From contig CM119269.1 of NCBI GenBank assembly GCA_051294375.1, forward strand, positions 5,564,381 through 5,628,380: a stretch of 64,000 bases of DNA. The letters run 5' to 3'. Shown here piece after piece: positions 1 through 11,872 of this stretch. Position 1 is the first letter of the stretch. Each line of letters starts with the position of its first letter. The notes under the pieces were generated by a model. That model was given only the letters and a program-made list of their open reading frames with translations, was not told the origin of the DNA and did not search any database. Made by a program: the position numbers and the translations under genes. The stretch comes from Paraspadella gotoi (taxonomy: Eukaryota; Chaetognatha).

Positions 1-2
1 AG

Positions 3-200
3 GCGCAGCATCGCTCGTGCGCCCAAGCTGCATCTTTCTATAAGTATCATTATCGAAGCAAGAGGAGCGCTGAGGAAGACCGAACCGGCGATGTCTTTTG
101 TTCGGTGCCCACGGACGATTTCCTTTTGGATTCAAGGGAAAAGCTAGCAGCGCCTTCAGGTGGCGGATTGATAAACCATTTTGATTATAATAGCAAATGA
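3..200 (+). CDS. Possible 3' end of an upstream gene (partial)
   Basis: The reading frame starting at base 3 is open from the window edge to a TGA at 198-200, about 65 codons. Its first 50 codons look coding: mixed charged and polar residues, one Cys pair and GC-rich third positions, unlike the AT-rich DNA that starts after base 180. No family is recognisable from so short a C-terminal tail. Frame 1 is also open, to base 168, so the frame choice is tentative. A neighbouring sequence or transcript evidence would be needed to name it. Confidence 0.3.
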   Translation, partial: AQHRSCAQAASFYKYHYRSKRSAEEDRTGDVFCSVPTDDFLLDSREKLAAPSGGGLINHFDYNSK

Positions 201-1318
201 ACATTAATTTTCAACTCAATGTGTAACACCGAGCTTGACTTTAAATCAAACCTAAACTCGTATTTTAAATCCTACACGAAGTCCCGTGATTGAGTTGACG
301 TCTCATGTGGACGGAGTTGCTTGACTTTGTCCCCTGATCTCTTTTTTCATTTCCTTTTTTGTTCACGCTTATTGTTGACATATATTTTTGAGTAACTCAG
401 CTAATGACGGAAAGTAGACCTAAATTTAAAACTCTTTGTAGTTTTTTGTTCTTTGAAAGAACTAATTTTAATTACAAATTATTAGGATTCATTGCACAAA
501 GTTAAAAAACAAATCAACCGATGGACGAATCCGAGGATTGATATAATTTGGAATGCTTCCGAATAAATGAGCAGTGAAAAACTTTTATTGCAAAAATTAA
601 ATTTCTTTTTAGAATAAATGATAAAACGACTTGAATTTTATCCGTTTTACTAACAATACTTTCAATTGAGAATAGGCCGAACCGTAGCGTTACAAAAGTC
701 GTTTGGCGGAGGAATTCTGGTTGAAGAAGGATATTCTTTATAACTGGTAAGATAAGAGTTAAACAAAATGCTACTAAATTTATTGCGCAACAAAGTTTCC
801 AAAAGCTTTTCAACCTTTTTACCTACGCATATGTTACATAAATAAAAAACGATGTATAACAAAACTCAGTAATCGTGGAAGCTTGTTAACTCTCTAATTA
901 TTTAACGTCACTTTAAATATTACGATTTGCATTCTTATATCTTCAAAATGTAATTTTTTTTTAAAGTGTGGCTGCACTACTTTACATATGGCTTAATCGT
1001 TCTCTACAATTTAATTTTTACACCTATGTAATTATTATATTATGTAATGACGCTTTTATTATCCAGTATCGCAAATTTTGTTTGCCATTTCGACGTGACA
1101 TCATTTACTAAAACATGTCCATTGTCCAGTTTATTTTAAATAATGTAGAAAAGCCAGTTTCATAATGATTCACAAGAAGATCAACAAATGACATAACGTT
1201 GACAACAATCTTAACGGAAATGGGGGAGGGGTTTCCTATCGTCCTTTGTTATGACGATTCAATCCCCAAATTCTGGGATACATAAAATGGAGAGAGAGAT
1301 TTTCGTTGTCGACGGAGG
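201..1318. other. Intergenic, AT-rich, no gene seen
   Basis: Short ORFs only, none with a recognisable product. The stretch below 1319 is the 3' flank of the minus-strand potassium channel gene. A minus-strand AATAAA lies at about 1128-1133, roughly 190 bases past the stop codon, and is a plausible polyadenylation signal. Confidence 0.6.
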
Positions 1319-4300
1319 CTACACTGAGCAACGTTTTTTAAAATCATAGGAGTAGGCAGTTTCGTCCGACTCTTCGTACTGCGTCACGCTCTGGTACCCA
1401 TAACGCGTCGAAGCGCCGGTGCCGTAATTGTCTTGTGACGGAGCCGGGGCGGCATAGGCGGCGTCACGCCGAGTAGGACTAGATCCGGATCGGCGCCGAT
1501 CCGGACCTGATCGATGATTGTAGCACGTGCAGCTGCAAACAGAGGCAGAGTCGCTCTCGTCAAGCGCTCGCATTGGCTCACCAGAATCGACAGCGACGCT
1601 GGCGTTTGGGACGCCGCGCCCGGTGCTTTGGTGATACGCCGATGGATGGATGACGTCGCCGTCCAGTCGCGCCGCCGTCGCCTTGTGGGGGAAGAAGGAG
1701 ATACTATTTTTAAAAGTCGAAAGTTATTTTAATTGGTTATGGTGGACTAAAATCCACCAACCGTTCATCAGCGGCCATTGGTGACGGAGGCAAGTCATTC
1801 GCCTCCCAACCAAAAGGTCCGGGATTCTAGCCCGTTGGCCACCTAGCAGTTAAGAGGGACGGGGCACTTAACCCGCCTGTAACATGGTGTTACAGCCTGA
1901 TCCGAAGCTCAGGGACTGCTTATATTGAACGGTTCTGTCACTAACACATAACAATTATCACTGTCTCTTCATTGGTGAGCCGACTTCCAAACACAACAGC
2001 AACAACACTTTCAGGCGACAGGCCTCAACCTGGCGATGCACTTTCCGCCAACAACACATCAGGCGAATGCCTCAACTTGGTGACGTACTTTCCACCAACG
2101 GCAATTCACTGAAGAGACGCAACAGACTTCTCCTACGGGAGGGGGGTATGTATGGTGGACTAAATCCACAACCGTTCATAGCGGCCATTGGTGACGGAGG
2201 CAAGTCATTCGCCTCCCAACCCAAAGGTCCGGGGTTCTAGCCCAGTGGCCGCCTAGCAGTTAAGAGGGACGGGGCGCTTAACCCGCCTGTAACATGGTGT
2301 TACAGCCTGATCCGAAGCTCAGGGACTGCTTATATTGAACGGTTCTGTCACTAACACATAACATTATTATCACTGTCTCTTCATGGTCTATTTAAATTTT
2401 AAAAAAACTTTTAGGAGATTGCCCAGGAAACAGTAGGTAAATTGATGAAATATTTTATAAATTTTTGAAATAAATTCTTAATCATTAAAATTATTATTAG
2501 TACAGCTTTGAGATCACTTTGGTAGCTCTCTCTCACATTAGTGGCTCTGTTCGCGTTCTCCTACCTGCTCTGATTATTTTATTATTAAAATCACGTGATT
2601 TGGATTGAGTTTAGCTTTTAATAGCAAAATGGCTTCGCCTAGTGAAATCTACAAGGTATAAGATAGGTTAGAGCTAAGTTCTCAATGTTTTTTAATACAA
2701 TCTCCCTCACTATTGTTTAGGTTTCAAATATATTTAAATTTTATTTTCAATTTTTTGACATTTGATGATTGATCAAAGAAAAAACAGCAACAAAGTAAAA
2801 TAAAACTAAATACCCACCAAAAAAAAAAGAAAAAATTAAACTATCATTGTCAAAGATAATTGAGAAGTACAAGAGGACGATGATTCGTGGAGTACGTACT
2901 GTACTAGTACACTCAGTCTAACTGGTAGAAAACACAAGGAATGATGGAGCAAACTCAACGAAACCGCCAAAAATATTTTATCCTCTACTCTAAAGTTTAA
3001 GCCACATAGCAATTAATATTTTGCCATTTCTTGCGTCGATACTGTTCTCATTAATATTTATAAACAATATTTTGTATTTACCTGGGCGTGCTTCTCCTCG
3101 ATCTCGTCTCGTTTCTCGTCTTCTGTATTCATTGTCAAAAACCGCAGCACCAACAAGTTCATCGCGGCCGAGACGATCGTCAATCCAAAGACGATGAAGA
3201 TAAGCGCGAAGGCGACGTACTCGGGGTTCTGCTGCAGAGCGCCGCGTTGCTGCAGCGCCACGAAGTCGCCGAACCCGATCGTCGTCAGCGTGATGACGCA
3301 GTAGTAGAGGGAGTCGAAATAATTCCAGGACTCCCACGTGGAGAAGACGGCGGCGCCGACGACGATGACCAGCGCCGCACAGATGCTGACCACCATGATC
3401 TGGTCGGTCTGAGTCACGCCATCGCTGCGGAACGAGAGGCACCGCTTGAACCGCTTGAGCAGGAAGCTGACGAGCGTGTTGACCCGCTCACCGATGGACT
3501 GAAACATGACAAGTCCGAGCGGGATGCCAATGAGGGCGTAGAACATGGCGAAGATCTTGCCGCCGCGGGTGTGAGGGGCGGTGTGGCCGTAGCCTGTCAA
3601 GAGTTGGGGAACGGGGGAGAGGGGAAGGGGAGCTTTCGATTTATATTTTGTTTCGGGGGGAAAAAAAAGGAACGGAAAAAACCAAAATAACAAAACATCG
3701 TAAAAATGATTTTATTTTTCTCGGTCGCGTCAGTTTTACTTCTGGTCAACGTCGTTCCTTATTTCTGTTTTTGAGGAGAAAGATAATTCTTGTTTTTTTT
3801 TGCTGATTCGAGAAAAACTTGCTAAAAATCCATAAAACTCGGAACTGACTCTAAACTGGGGAATAATTTTTTATTCTCCTCTGGGACCGACAAAACAAGA
3901 AATAGGGAAAAAAAATGAGAACCGGCCGACAAACATAGACTTAGTCTTAGAGGGATGCATCTCTCTCTCGATGGACGCATCTAAAAAAAAATATAGGCGT
4001 CATATTTCGTTATTTCATCGACGCAGTTTCGTTGCTGTCACTTTTATTTGTGCCGCATCGTCAGTTTTTAAAACTTGACGCTGCCGACGCGAGAAATATC
4101 TCCGTCGTCAGCTTTTACGGGCTTCAATGTTTTGTCATCCCATCGTCGTCGGAAGACTTGAATTGCGTCGTTGAGGCACATGTGTACACCGTACAGATAC
4201 TGGAATTTCAAATACAAACTGCTTAAATTAAGCCTTAATACAAGCTCCTTTAAGTAAGTAGTAACCACGCCTATTTACTTCGTTGAGCTTATTGCTAAGT

Positions 4301-5685
4301 GCTTAGTCCCGTATATATATTATATTATATTATTTTGTTAATGAAAAATAAATTTCTTTAGTTGAAGTCTTTTATTTCAATTAAAAACTTGAGCAATCAG
4401 TTTCTCTTTTTATACAAATCTTAAAAGGGGAAAAAGTTTCACAGCAAAAAACGACTAAAATCCAATTTACTTTAATGAATCAAAAAAAAAAATTGACTAG
4501 TTGACCAATAGAAAACAAAGCTAGCAACTTAAATATCAGCATAAAGACGTAAAAATCGTATCTGATTAGTTTACAGACACGAAAAACTTTAAATTAAATT
4601 AGCGACAAAAATATCGAAATATATCAGACGATGGTGTCCCTGACGCATGATTTTCCGTCGTCGTCATCGTCGTCATCGTCTCGACGTCTCGTCGCCGTTG
4701 TCGTCGTCACCGCCGCAGCCACCGCTGCCGCAGCTGCTGTCGACGCAGCTGCTTCGCTGACGACAAACTTACGAAATCGGGAGCCGGGAATTTTCCCAGG
4801 CGTTCTCTCGTCCCCCTCAAGTTCTGTGGCGCCTCCAGCGCCTCCCGCGGCGTCGCCCGCCGAGGCCGCTCCCGCTGCGGATGCCGCTGCCACAGCGTTG
4901 CGCATGACGGCGCGACTGGCGCGGATCTTCTGGTCGACATCGTGAAGTCTGTCCGATCCATACTCGAACTCTGATGGACCCAGATCCATGAAGCCACCGT
5001 CGTCGTCTTCGTCGTCGTCGTCTTCGTCAAATTCTTCGTCGTCGTCATCGTCGTCGTACATGTCGAGGCCGACGTCGTCGCCGCCTTCGTCGTCGTCGTC
5101 ATCCGTGACGAAGGGTTTCGGCTTGGCAGTTCCGTCCGTCGTGCCCTCGATAATGTGTCGCAGCTCGACCAGGCCGACCACGCCCACAAGGTGCCCGATG
5201 TTGGTCACGTAGGCCTGTTTGAGCGAGAGCAGCGAAAATAGCGAGTGGACTTTGTGGAGCGAAGTATGGGAGACGAGTTGGAAAGGAGCGGGATCGATGA
5301 TGCAGCTGGAGTGGAAAGAGACAATTTTGAGGGACTTGTTTATCTTTAAAAGAAAAGATTCTTTTCCTTATTTTCTTCTTTTTTAATTTTTGATTGCCTT
5401 TTCATGATTTTATTTTCTTTTCTTTTCTTTTCTTTTCTTTTCTTTTCTTTTCTTTTCTTTTCTTTTCTTTTCTTTTCTTTTCTTTTCTTTTCTTTTCTTT
5501 TCTTATCTTAATGTACTCATTTTTAAATTTTTTTTTCTTTTTATTGGTATTTATTGTTTCATTTTAAACGTTTTTATCAATTTATGTGATGTCTTTCTTT
5601 CTTTTTTCTTTCTTTAATTTTTAAATTTTTTTTCTTTCTTTCATTTAAAAAAAAATTGTTTTCTCCTTGCTTTCGTTCTCTAGAG

Positions 5686-5720
<35 letters not shown>

Positions 5721-5807
5721 TTCTTTTTTCCTTTCTTACTTTCTTTCTTATCTTATCTTTCTTTCTTTAAATTTTCTTTTCTTTCTCTCGTATATTGTTC
5801 TTTTTCT

Positions 5808-5843
<36 letters not shown>

Positions 5844-8800
5844 TCCTTTCACCCATTGAAATTGACGATCTTCTCCAACTGTCGATCCTCCCACGCCTTC
5901 TGCTCTTCGGGCGGAAGGTCGATGACCCTTTGACCCGAGATCGACGAGGACGATTTGGCGAAGGGAGCGCGGATCATGTGGGCGACGTTCTCGAGTCCCG
6001 TACGGACGGACCGTTCCTTGTGGAGATCCTCCCTGGAGGCACCGGGCGGCTGAAAGACTTGGGAGAATGGATTCGGACTCGTCGCTCCCCCGTGCTGTTT
6101 GGCGGAGGAGGAGGAAGAGGAAGAGGAGGGTTTGGGAGACTTTTTGGTCTCCAACTCGGAATCGCTCATCGACTCGAAGACTTCGTCGTGTTTGGCGGCG
6201 ACTTCGCCCTCGTCGTCGTCGTCGTCTTCTGCGTCGCTGCGTCCGAGACGCGATCGCTCTGAGGATTCCGAAGTCGTCCGCTTGAGAATGCTCTTGCCAG
6301 GCTTAGCGTCCCAACCGGGCTGGACTCTGAGAGTGGGCGGTGCCGACTGGGGCACGCCCAGAGACTCGCCTGGGCTCCAGGTTTGATTCATGTGAGCGAT
6401 GGCACGGAGCTGCTCCTTGACCTGCTCTAGCCCGGCCAGATTGGGCATTGTCTCGATCACGGACGAGTTGCGGCGCGAAGTCAGACGAGAGGAGATCGAG
6501 ACTTTGTCAAGATCGTGCTGGGGTTCGCGCATGCGTCGCTCGCGTCCGATCTGACGGTCCAAAACCAGCTGAAGCTCGGCGCGCTGGACCGAGCCTAGCA
6601 ACACCATGTGCTGGTGGGAGTCGACCAGCGGGCAAGAGCGAAGCTTGGTCTTCTCCAGCAGGTTTTTGATCTCCGAGTACTTGGAATCCGTGTAGGAGAC
6701 GTATTTGACGTCTTTGACCATAAAATCGTCGACGAAGATGTTGAAGGCGGTGTGGTCTGAAGTGGATATGTCCGGGAGGTAGGGAAGCTTCTTGATGCGG
6801 ATGATCGAATCGAATATGTTGAGGTCCAACGATTTGGCGACAAAGTTGGCCGTCAATACAGCGAAGGCCAACGGCAGGATGTGGTTGATTTGACCAGTCA
6901 ATTCGGAGACGATGACCGTGGTACTTATGGTGTGGGTGGCAGCACCGGCGAATGCGGCGGCGCCCACAACAGCATAGCTGCCGGGAATGATTGGCATGGG
7001 GTGGTCGTGATGTATCCCATCGGGAAACCACGTGGCCAACGCCTCGCCCACCAAGCGACCAATGGCGGCCCCCAGAGTGAAGACGGGGATGAAGGCGCCT
7101 GCCGGAACGGGCAACGTGATCGCCACGATCGACATCCAAAATTGCATGAAGATGAAGATGACGAGAGTAATGAAGACGGAGCCGCTGTCGCCGGGCCGCA
7201 GCTGCCAATTCTCCAGCACCACCTGCTCCCTTACATCCGGGTCTGATCCGGCGCCGGTCCAAGTGAAGTTACAGAAGAGCTGCTTGACGGCGGCTCCTTG
7301 AGTCAGCTTGCCAGCGAAGTATCGGCCCGGCCCGAGCGGGCAAGAGAGCGCCGCGATGATGGTGGCCACGACGAAAGGATAGATGAATCGATTCTTTTGC
7401 AGGAATTTGTTCAGCCTCTTGTTCCCGCGCATGAAGAGAACCCAGCGCCGGTGGGAGTAGACGAAAAAGGCGCCGCCGAGACCGCAGACGGCGCCGACGA
7501 AGACGTAGGCGAGGAATTCGCTGGGGAAGAAGGGCAGATCGAGTCGGTAGGTCGTTCTCAACAACGCCGTCACCGTCAACTCGTGTCCGATCCACACGTC
7601 CATCAGGCGGAAAACGGCGGCGCTGACGACGGCGGCGAAGAATCCCCGCCAATAGTTGGCGGTGGCGAAGAGTGTCGACGTGACTTCGATGGCGAAAAGG
7701 ACGCCGCCAATGGGCGCCGCGAAGGAGCAGCCGACGCCGACTGCCACGGCGGCGCCCATCATCGCCGACTGTTTGGACTCGTTTTCGTAGACGCCCTTCT
7801 TAGACATGCATTTCCCCAGCAGAGAGGCCACGATGGAGGAGATGTGAACGAAGGGGCCTTCCTTGCCGAGTGGCAAGCCGCTGCCTAGGGCAGTGATGAT
7901 CCCGATGCTCTTTGCCACGAAGGTACGGAAGGTGAGGTACTCGGTGAGGATGACTCCGCGGAAGATGGTCTTCATCTCGGGGATGCCAGACCCGATGGCG
8001 TTGGGAGATACGATGTGGGTGAACCCGGTGGAGAAGAGGATGAAGACGACGGTGAAGAGAATCCAGACGGTGTATTGGAGGTAAGCCGAGTGGGAGTGGA
8101 GCTCCTCGTAGACCCAAGAGTGGGCGCGGTGGCAGAAGACAATGCACCAATCGATCGCGAATGAGACAAGAGACATCGTGACGCCGAGGAGAACGAGAAA
8201 GAACCAATCCTCGCCAACGTAGCGGAAGAAGAACATGCGGAACCGATGGGCGATGGCGACCAGGCCCGTCCAAAAGTCCAGCGGGGTGAAGGAGTCCTTT
8301 TTGGCGGCGGCGTCGGCGTCGACGTCGGCCGCAGGGGGATCCGGCGACGCTGCCGATGGGTCTTTGCTCGCTTCCGCTTCCTGCCGTCGCTGCTGCTGCT
8401 GCTGTTCCCGCTGCAGCTTAAGCCGCTCCGCCTCTCGCTTCGACGCCGCGGCCAGGTCTTCCTTGTACTGACCGCACATCAGCGTCTCCTGATAATTAAG
8501 ACTCGGTTGCGGTTGATTGGACGCCATGACGGAGTTTGGGTGGGCGTGACCGTCCGGAGTTACGTTTTGAAAGACGCCTATGGATCCTGTGGAAAATCCG
8601 TTGTGAATTTCTTTCAAAAGCGATCCTCCATTTTTCGATCGAACAGAAAAAATCGTCTCTCGCGATGAAAGATTTTTTTTTTTTTCAAAGTTGTTTTTAA
8701 AAATTAGGTTGATTTTTTTTTTCTTTTGGGTGAAATCATCGAAAACCGAGATGATCGAGTTTTTGTGAATCGGGGCCAACAACATCCACTGCGCGTGATT

Positions 8801-8986
8801 CGAAATCGGGGTGAACGGAAGCGCTTGGTAACTTTGTGTGTGTGTTGGTTGTGTGAGAGAGGAGAGATTGAGGATGAGAGAGAAAGAGAGAGAGAGAGAG
8901 AGACGAGAGGAGAAGAGAGAGAAGAGAGAGAGGAGAGAGAGAAAGAATAATGAAGAAAGAAAAAAGAAAGAAAGAAAAGAAAGAAA

Positions 8987-9017
<31 letters not shown>

Positions 9018-10237
9018 AATAAAGACAGAAAGAAAGAAAGAAAATTAGGAATTAAAAAAAAAGAAAAGAAGTTAAATAGAAATAAGCTAATAAGAAAAAA
9101 AACTCTTTATAAAAATATAAAGAAGAGTTGAAGAGTTTAACATTATATTGTATAGTATTAGTAAGCTCAAATCTCTCAAAAGAGATTACGGTGCCTTTTT
9201 AAGTCATCGCGACGAGGAGGCGGAAGACTTAAGAGCATCAGAGGCTGAAAGGCTAAAAGGCTGCAAGGCCAAGCGCTCTCGAGCGCAACAAAGATGGGAA
9301 GCATTAAATTTAAAAGTAAGAAAAACGATAAAAAAAAATTATATTTATTATTTCATAATGGTTTTCGGATTTGACGTCATCGGCTTTGTCGCTTTTCAGC
9401 CTCGGAAAAAAAAATATTGCTAAAAAGTATGTATTTTTTTACTCGTCTAATTTTTTTTTTCTTTTTAAGTTATGTCAAGATATTTCCTTCGGTGAGTCGA
9501 TGCCCTTCAATGCCATTAACCAAACGGAGAAAAAATGGCGTTCGCCTATGTAGTTTACCTCTTTGAAAAATAGATTGTCTTGTAGGTAAAAACGAAAAAA
9601 TACACTTTAATTAGTTTATTCTTATATTACAGTATAATAATTAATTTAGCATGATTCGAAAAAAAATGATTGAAAAAAGAAATGCCATGAGCAATTAGTG
9701 ACAAATTTACCGAAAATTATGTTTTTATGTTTTTATGTTTTTATTATTTTTTGTCGGTCAAATATGCTCCTGCGAACCAAAAGTTAAAGATGTCAGTCGG
9801 AAACAACAACAATTTCGGAAAAAAGGGCTGTACATTTTACTATATAGTACAATACAGTACATCGTGCTTTGACGAGAATGAGAATGAGAACAAGAAAAAA
9901 AAAGCCCAAATCAGGGTGTATTCACTGAATGAAAGACTGGACAACGAGACTTACCGATGGTGGTGAGCACGGTAAGGGCGAAGTAGAACGACCCGGCGAA
10001 CTTCCACTGGATCCCCGCTTGATGCGGCACGAACTTCACGATGACCTTCGACACGTTCAGCATCTCGCTCTGGGAGATGTTGAAGCGGCGCTGGAACGCC
10101 GACAGCTGATCGAAGAGCAGCGCCTTCTCCTGCCGCTCGTTCTCCGATTCCAGGTTATCGAAGATGGCGGCGCCGATGAGGAGGTAAGTGAAGGTAAGGA
10201 CCACCAGCGCCAACGTGCGGATGTTCTGTTTCTTCAT
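1319..10237 (-). CDS. kcnk3/9-like: TASK-type two-pore-domain (K2P) potassium channel, 3 exons, complete
   Basis: Background potassium leak channel of the plasma membrane, inferred 385 residues (human TASK-1 has 394). Exon 1 is 10237-9955, exon 2 is 3593-3082, exon 3 is 1681-1319. All splice sites are GT-AG and phases agree (1, then 0). The N-terminus [20 protein letters not shown] is typical of TASK. The first filter is TTIGYGH with the intron inside the first Gly codon, and the second is TTIGFGDF (residues 198-205). His98, the extracellular pH sensor of TASK channels, is present. VLRFLT at 243-248 matches the TASK gate motif VLRFMT at the same numbering. NIS at 53-55 matches the TASK glycosylation site. 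The C-terminus KKRCSV fits the RRxSV-type 14-3-3/COPI trafficking signal of TASK-1 and TASK-3. The ATG at 10237 has good context. A ClC gene lies wholly inside intron 1 on the same strand. KCNK3 and KCNK9 cannot be told apart here. Confidence 0.93.
1739..1975 (+). repeat. SINE family R1, copy 1 (in TASK intron 2)
   Basis: About 235 bases, nearly identical to copies at 2152 and 15229 and partly to 61846. It begins ggtggacta and ends ctgtctcttc. The internal ggtccgggattctagccc corresponds to a pol III B box; the 61846 copy has the better match gggttcgagccc. ATTGGT occurs at both edges and may be a target-site duplication. Confidence 0.75.
1976..2151. repeat. Spacer between two SINE copies with an internal double repeat
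   Basis: Contains two diverged units of about 55 bases sharing the cores caggcga-gcctcaac and ctttccnccaac. It ends with ctgaagagac, which is the reverse complement of the SINE 3' end. With the flanking SINE copies it may form one composite element. Confidence 0.4.
2152..2385 (+). repeat. SINE family R1, copy 2
   Basis: Same element and orientation as the copy at 1739. The two lie about 410 bases apart inside intron 2 of the TASK gene. Confidence 0.75.
4624..8527 (-). CDS. clcn2-like: ClC-2-type voltage-gated chloride channel, 2 coding exons
   Basis: Plasma-membrane chloride channel of the CLC-1/2/K group, inferred 1118 residues. Exon 1 is 8527-5853 and carries the whole membrane domain. 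Exon 2 is 5305-4624. The GT-AG junction joins NFNG to [11 protein letters not shown], matching the vertebrate ClC-2 border of the second CBS domain. Selectivity motifs in order are GSGIPEMK (179-186), GKEGPFVH with gating Glu223, and GAFIP (477-481). CBS1 is about 602-657 and CBS2 about 895-950. After CBS2 comes an Asp/Glu-rich tail, then an Ala-rich stretch. The start at 8527 is chosen because the ORF upstream crosses a likely splice acceptor (tttccacag) just 5' of it, suggesting a 5'UTR intron. A minus-strand AATAAA lies near 4371. The single long exon for the membrane domain is unusual for animal CLCN2 genes, which are normally intron-rich. The gene is nested in intron 1 of the TASK gene. 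Confidence 0.95.
5306..5852 (-). repeat. ClC intron made largely of TTTTC and TTTC microsatellites
   Basis: The 547-base ClC intron holds a (TTTTC)n run at about 5411-5503 and (CTTT)n runs at about 5688-5721 and 5809-5845. The last run directly abuts the splice donor of exon 1, which reads as purine-rich on the coding strand. Confidence 0.9.
8528..9954. other. Rest of TASK intron 1, upstream of ClC; no gene seen
   Basis: Holds the probable ClC promoter and 5'UTR. A (GA)n run at about 8880-8945 is followed by degenerate (GAAA)n to about 9045. Short ORFs at 9148-9423 and 9727-9966 have no recognisable product. Confidence 0.6.
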
Positions 10238-10310
10238 TGGCGGGAGTTTGGTGAAGCGAAAGCGGTGAGGGGTAGAAAAGAAGGGGGGTAGGTGTTGGTG
10301 GGATGGGGAA

Positions 10311-10314
<4 letters not shown>

Positions 10315-10356
<42 letters not shown>
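10315..10356. repeat. (GA)n microsatellite upstream of TASK exon 1
   Basis: Uninterrupted GA dinucleotides about 80 bases 5' of the TASK start codon, so likely in its 5'UTR or promoter. Confidence 0.85.
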
Positions 10357-10363
<7 letters not shown>

Positions 10364-11049
10364 TCTCCTTTTTTTACGACATTAAGTCAGTTTCGATTCT
10401 CCGATTCGTCGATTCTCTTTTGATTCTCCTTCTCGGTCACGTGACAAGTTCCTTCAAGTCCGTCTCTTCGACCGTCCTCGATCCGAGCGGACAGGTTCGG
10501 CCAAAGTTGAGGCCGGACGTCGGTGAAGTTCATACGAGCGGAAGAAAAAAAAAGGGAAAGGAGTCGGATGAGACGGATAAAGTCGGTTGGGGATCGATGA
10601 TCTCTCTTCTTGAGATTTCCTCGAGGATATGAGAATTAGCGATTTGGAAAAAAAGTGAGTGTTTTTTTTTTCTTCTTTTTGATATATTGTCTTCAAGCTT
10701 TTTATTTGGATTTTAATAATTGGTCAAGCGGTTGGCGGCAATAAAGGGAGCCCCCCCACGGCTGATCGAATCGAAAAAGCGAAGTTAAGCTTTTGACGCT
10801 TGCGATAAAATTGTTCGATTCACTTGCAACGAAGATATTTGATGCCAACGCCAATCTGTAAATAGAAGCAAAAAGTAGTGGCGACTTACCACTCTCGGAA
10901 TACCTAACACTCTCTCTCCACAGAAATAGAAGGATGTTTCCTCTTTCTACTAAGAGCTTGGTGGACAGCTTTACGAGGTTTGGGAAAAATTGGGGTGGCC
11001 AATGGGTAATGGGCAAAAGCCAATGGCTTTCGTTAAAAGAAAATGTCTG

Positions 11050-11159
<110 letters not shown>

Positions 11160-11544
11160 GGTGGTTGATAAAAAAATAAGAATTTTATCTACGAGGAATA
11201 TCATCCGCTATTTTCAGATTTTTTAAATAAATCTAGCGATTAATTCTTATTAATAAATCGTCGAAATATTAGAATCTCTCTCGCTCTCCCAAGAGTTGGT
11301 GCTGAAGATGATGGGTTATGTTAATTGGTTCATGGGGTCGAAAGGGATAATCGCAGCAAGAAAACGCCAAGAAACGACACCAATAGGAATTGCCAGATAA
11401 CGTATCCAAATGACTTTGGTTCGCGACCGTCGGTGACGTCCTTATTGCGAGGAAACTGCGTCTTCCCTCCTGTCATCGATTGAGTGTCGACAACGACAAC
11501 GACGACAACGACAACGACGACGACGAAAGGCGAAAACGACGAGT

Positions 11545-11730
11545 CTGTTGAGTTGCGCGAATACTAGCGGTGCAACAATATTAGTCACTTTTCGGTCGGT
11601 CCGTTGGTCTGTCCAACTTTTGTTTTAAATGCATCAATTAATTTCATATTTAGTAAGTAGGTTCGGTACCATATGATCTTTATGATTGTGATCACTAATC
11701 ACATAATCATAAATTCGATGCAGCATAATT
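11545..11730 (-). repeat. R2 element, reverse orientation (partial)
   Basis: On the minus strand it carries the family's conserved end: ggacagaccaacggaccgac, then gaaaagtgact, then a terminal gttgcaccgctagtattcgc. It matches ends at 20045, 25440 and 32615. The other end is unclear and may run into the inverted repeat at 11734. Confidence 0.55.
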
Positions 11731-11733
11731 TAT

Positions 11734-11872
11734 GAAATACCTGGTAATTTTTAATAATACTTGGCTTACTGATAAGTTATGAGTTTTATGCCTATATTTC
11801 ATATTTGTGTTATGTGTTTTGTGTTTTGTGTTATCAGTAAGCCAAGTATTATTAAAAATAATCAGGTATTTC
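11734..11872. repeat. Long near-perfect inverted repeat
   Basis: Two 42-base arms, 11734-11775 and 11831-11872, are reverse complements at 40 of 42 positions around a 55-base loop. Each arm contains cttggcttactgataa. This could fold as a strong hairpin or cruciform. It may be part of an R2-type mobile element. Confidence 0.85.

Noticed and set aside
9148-9423. Small plus-strand ORF between TASK exon 1 and ClC
   Set aside because: Spans AT-rich DNA next to a GAAA array; no homology, start context or splice signals.
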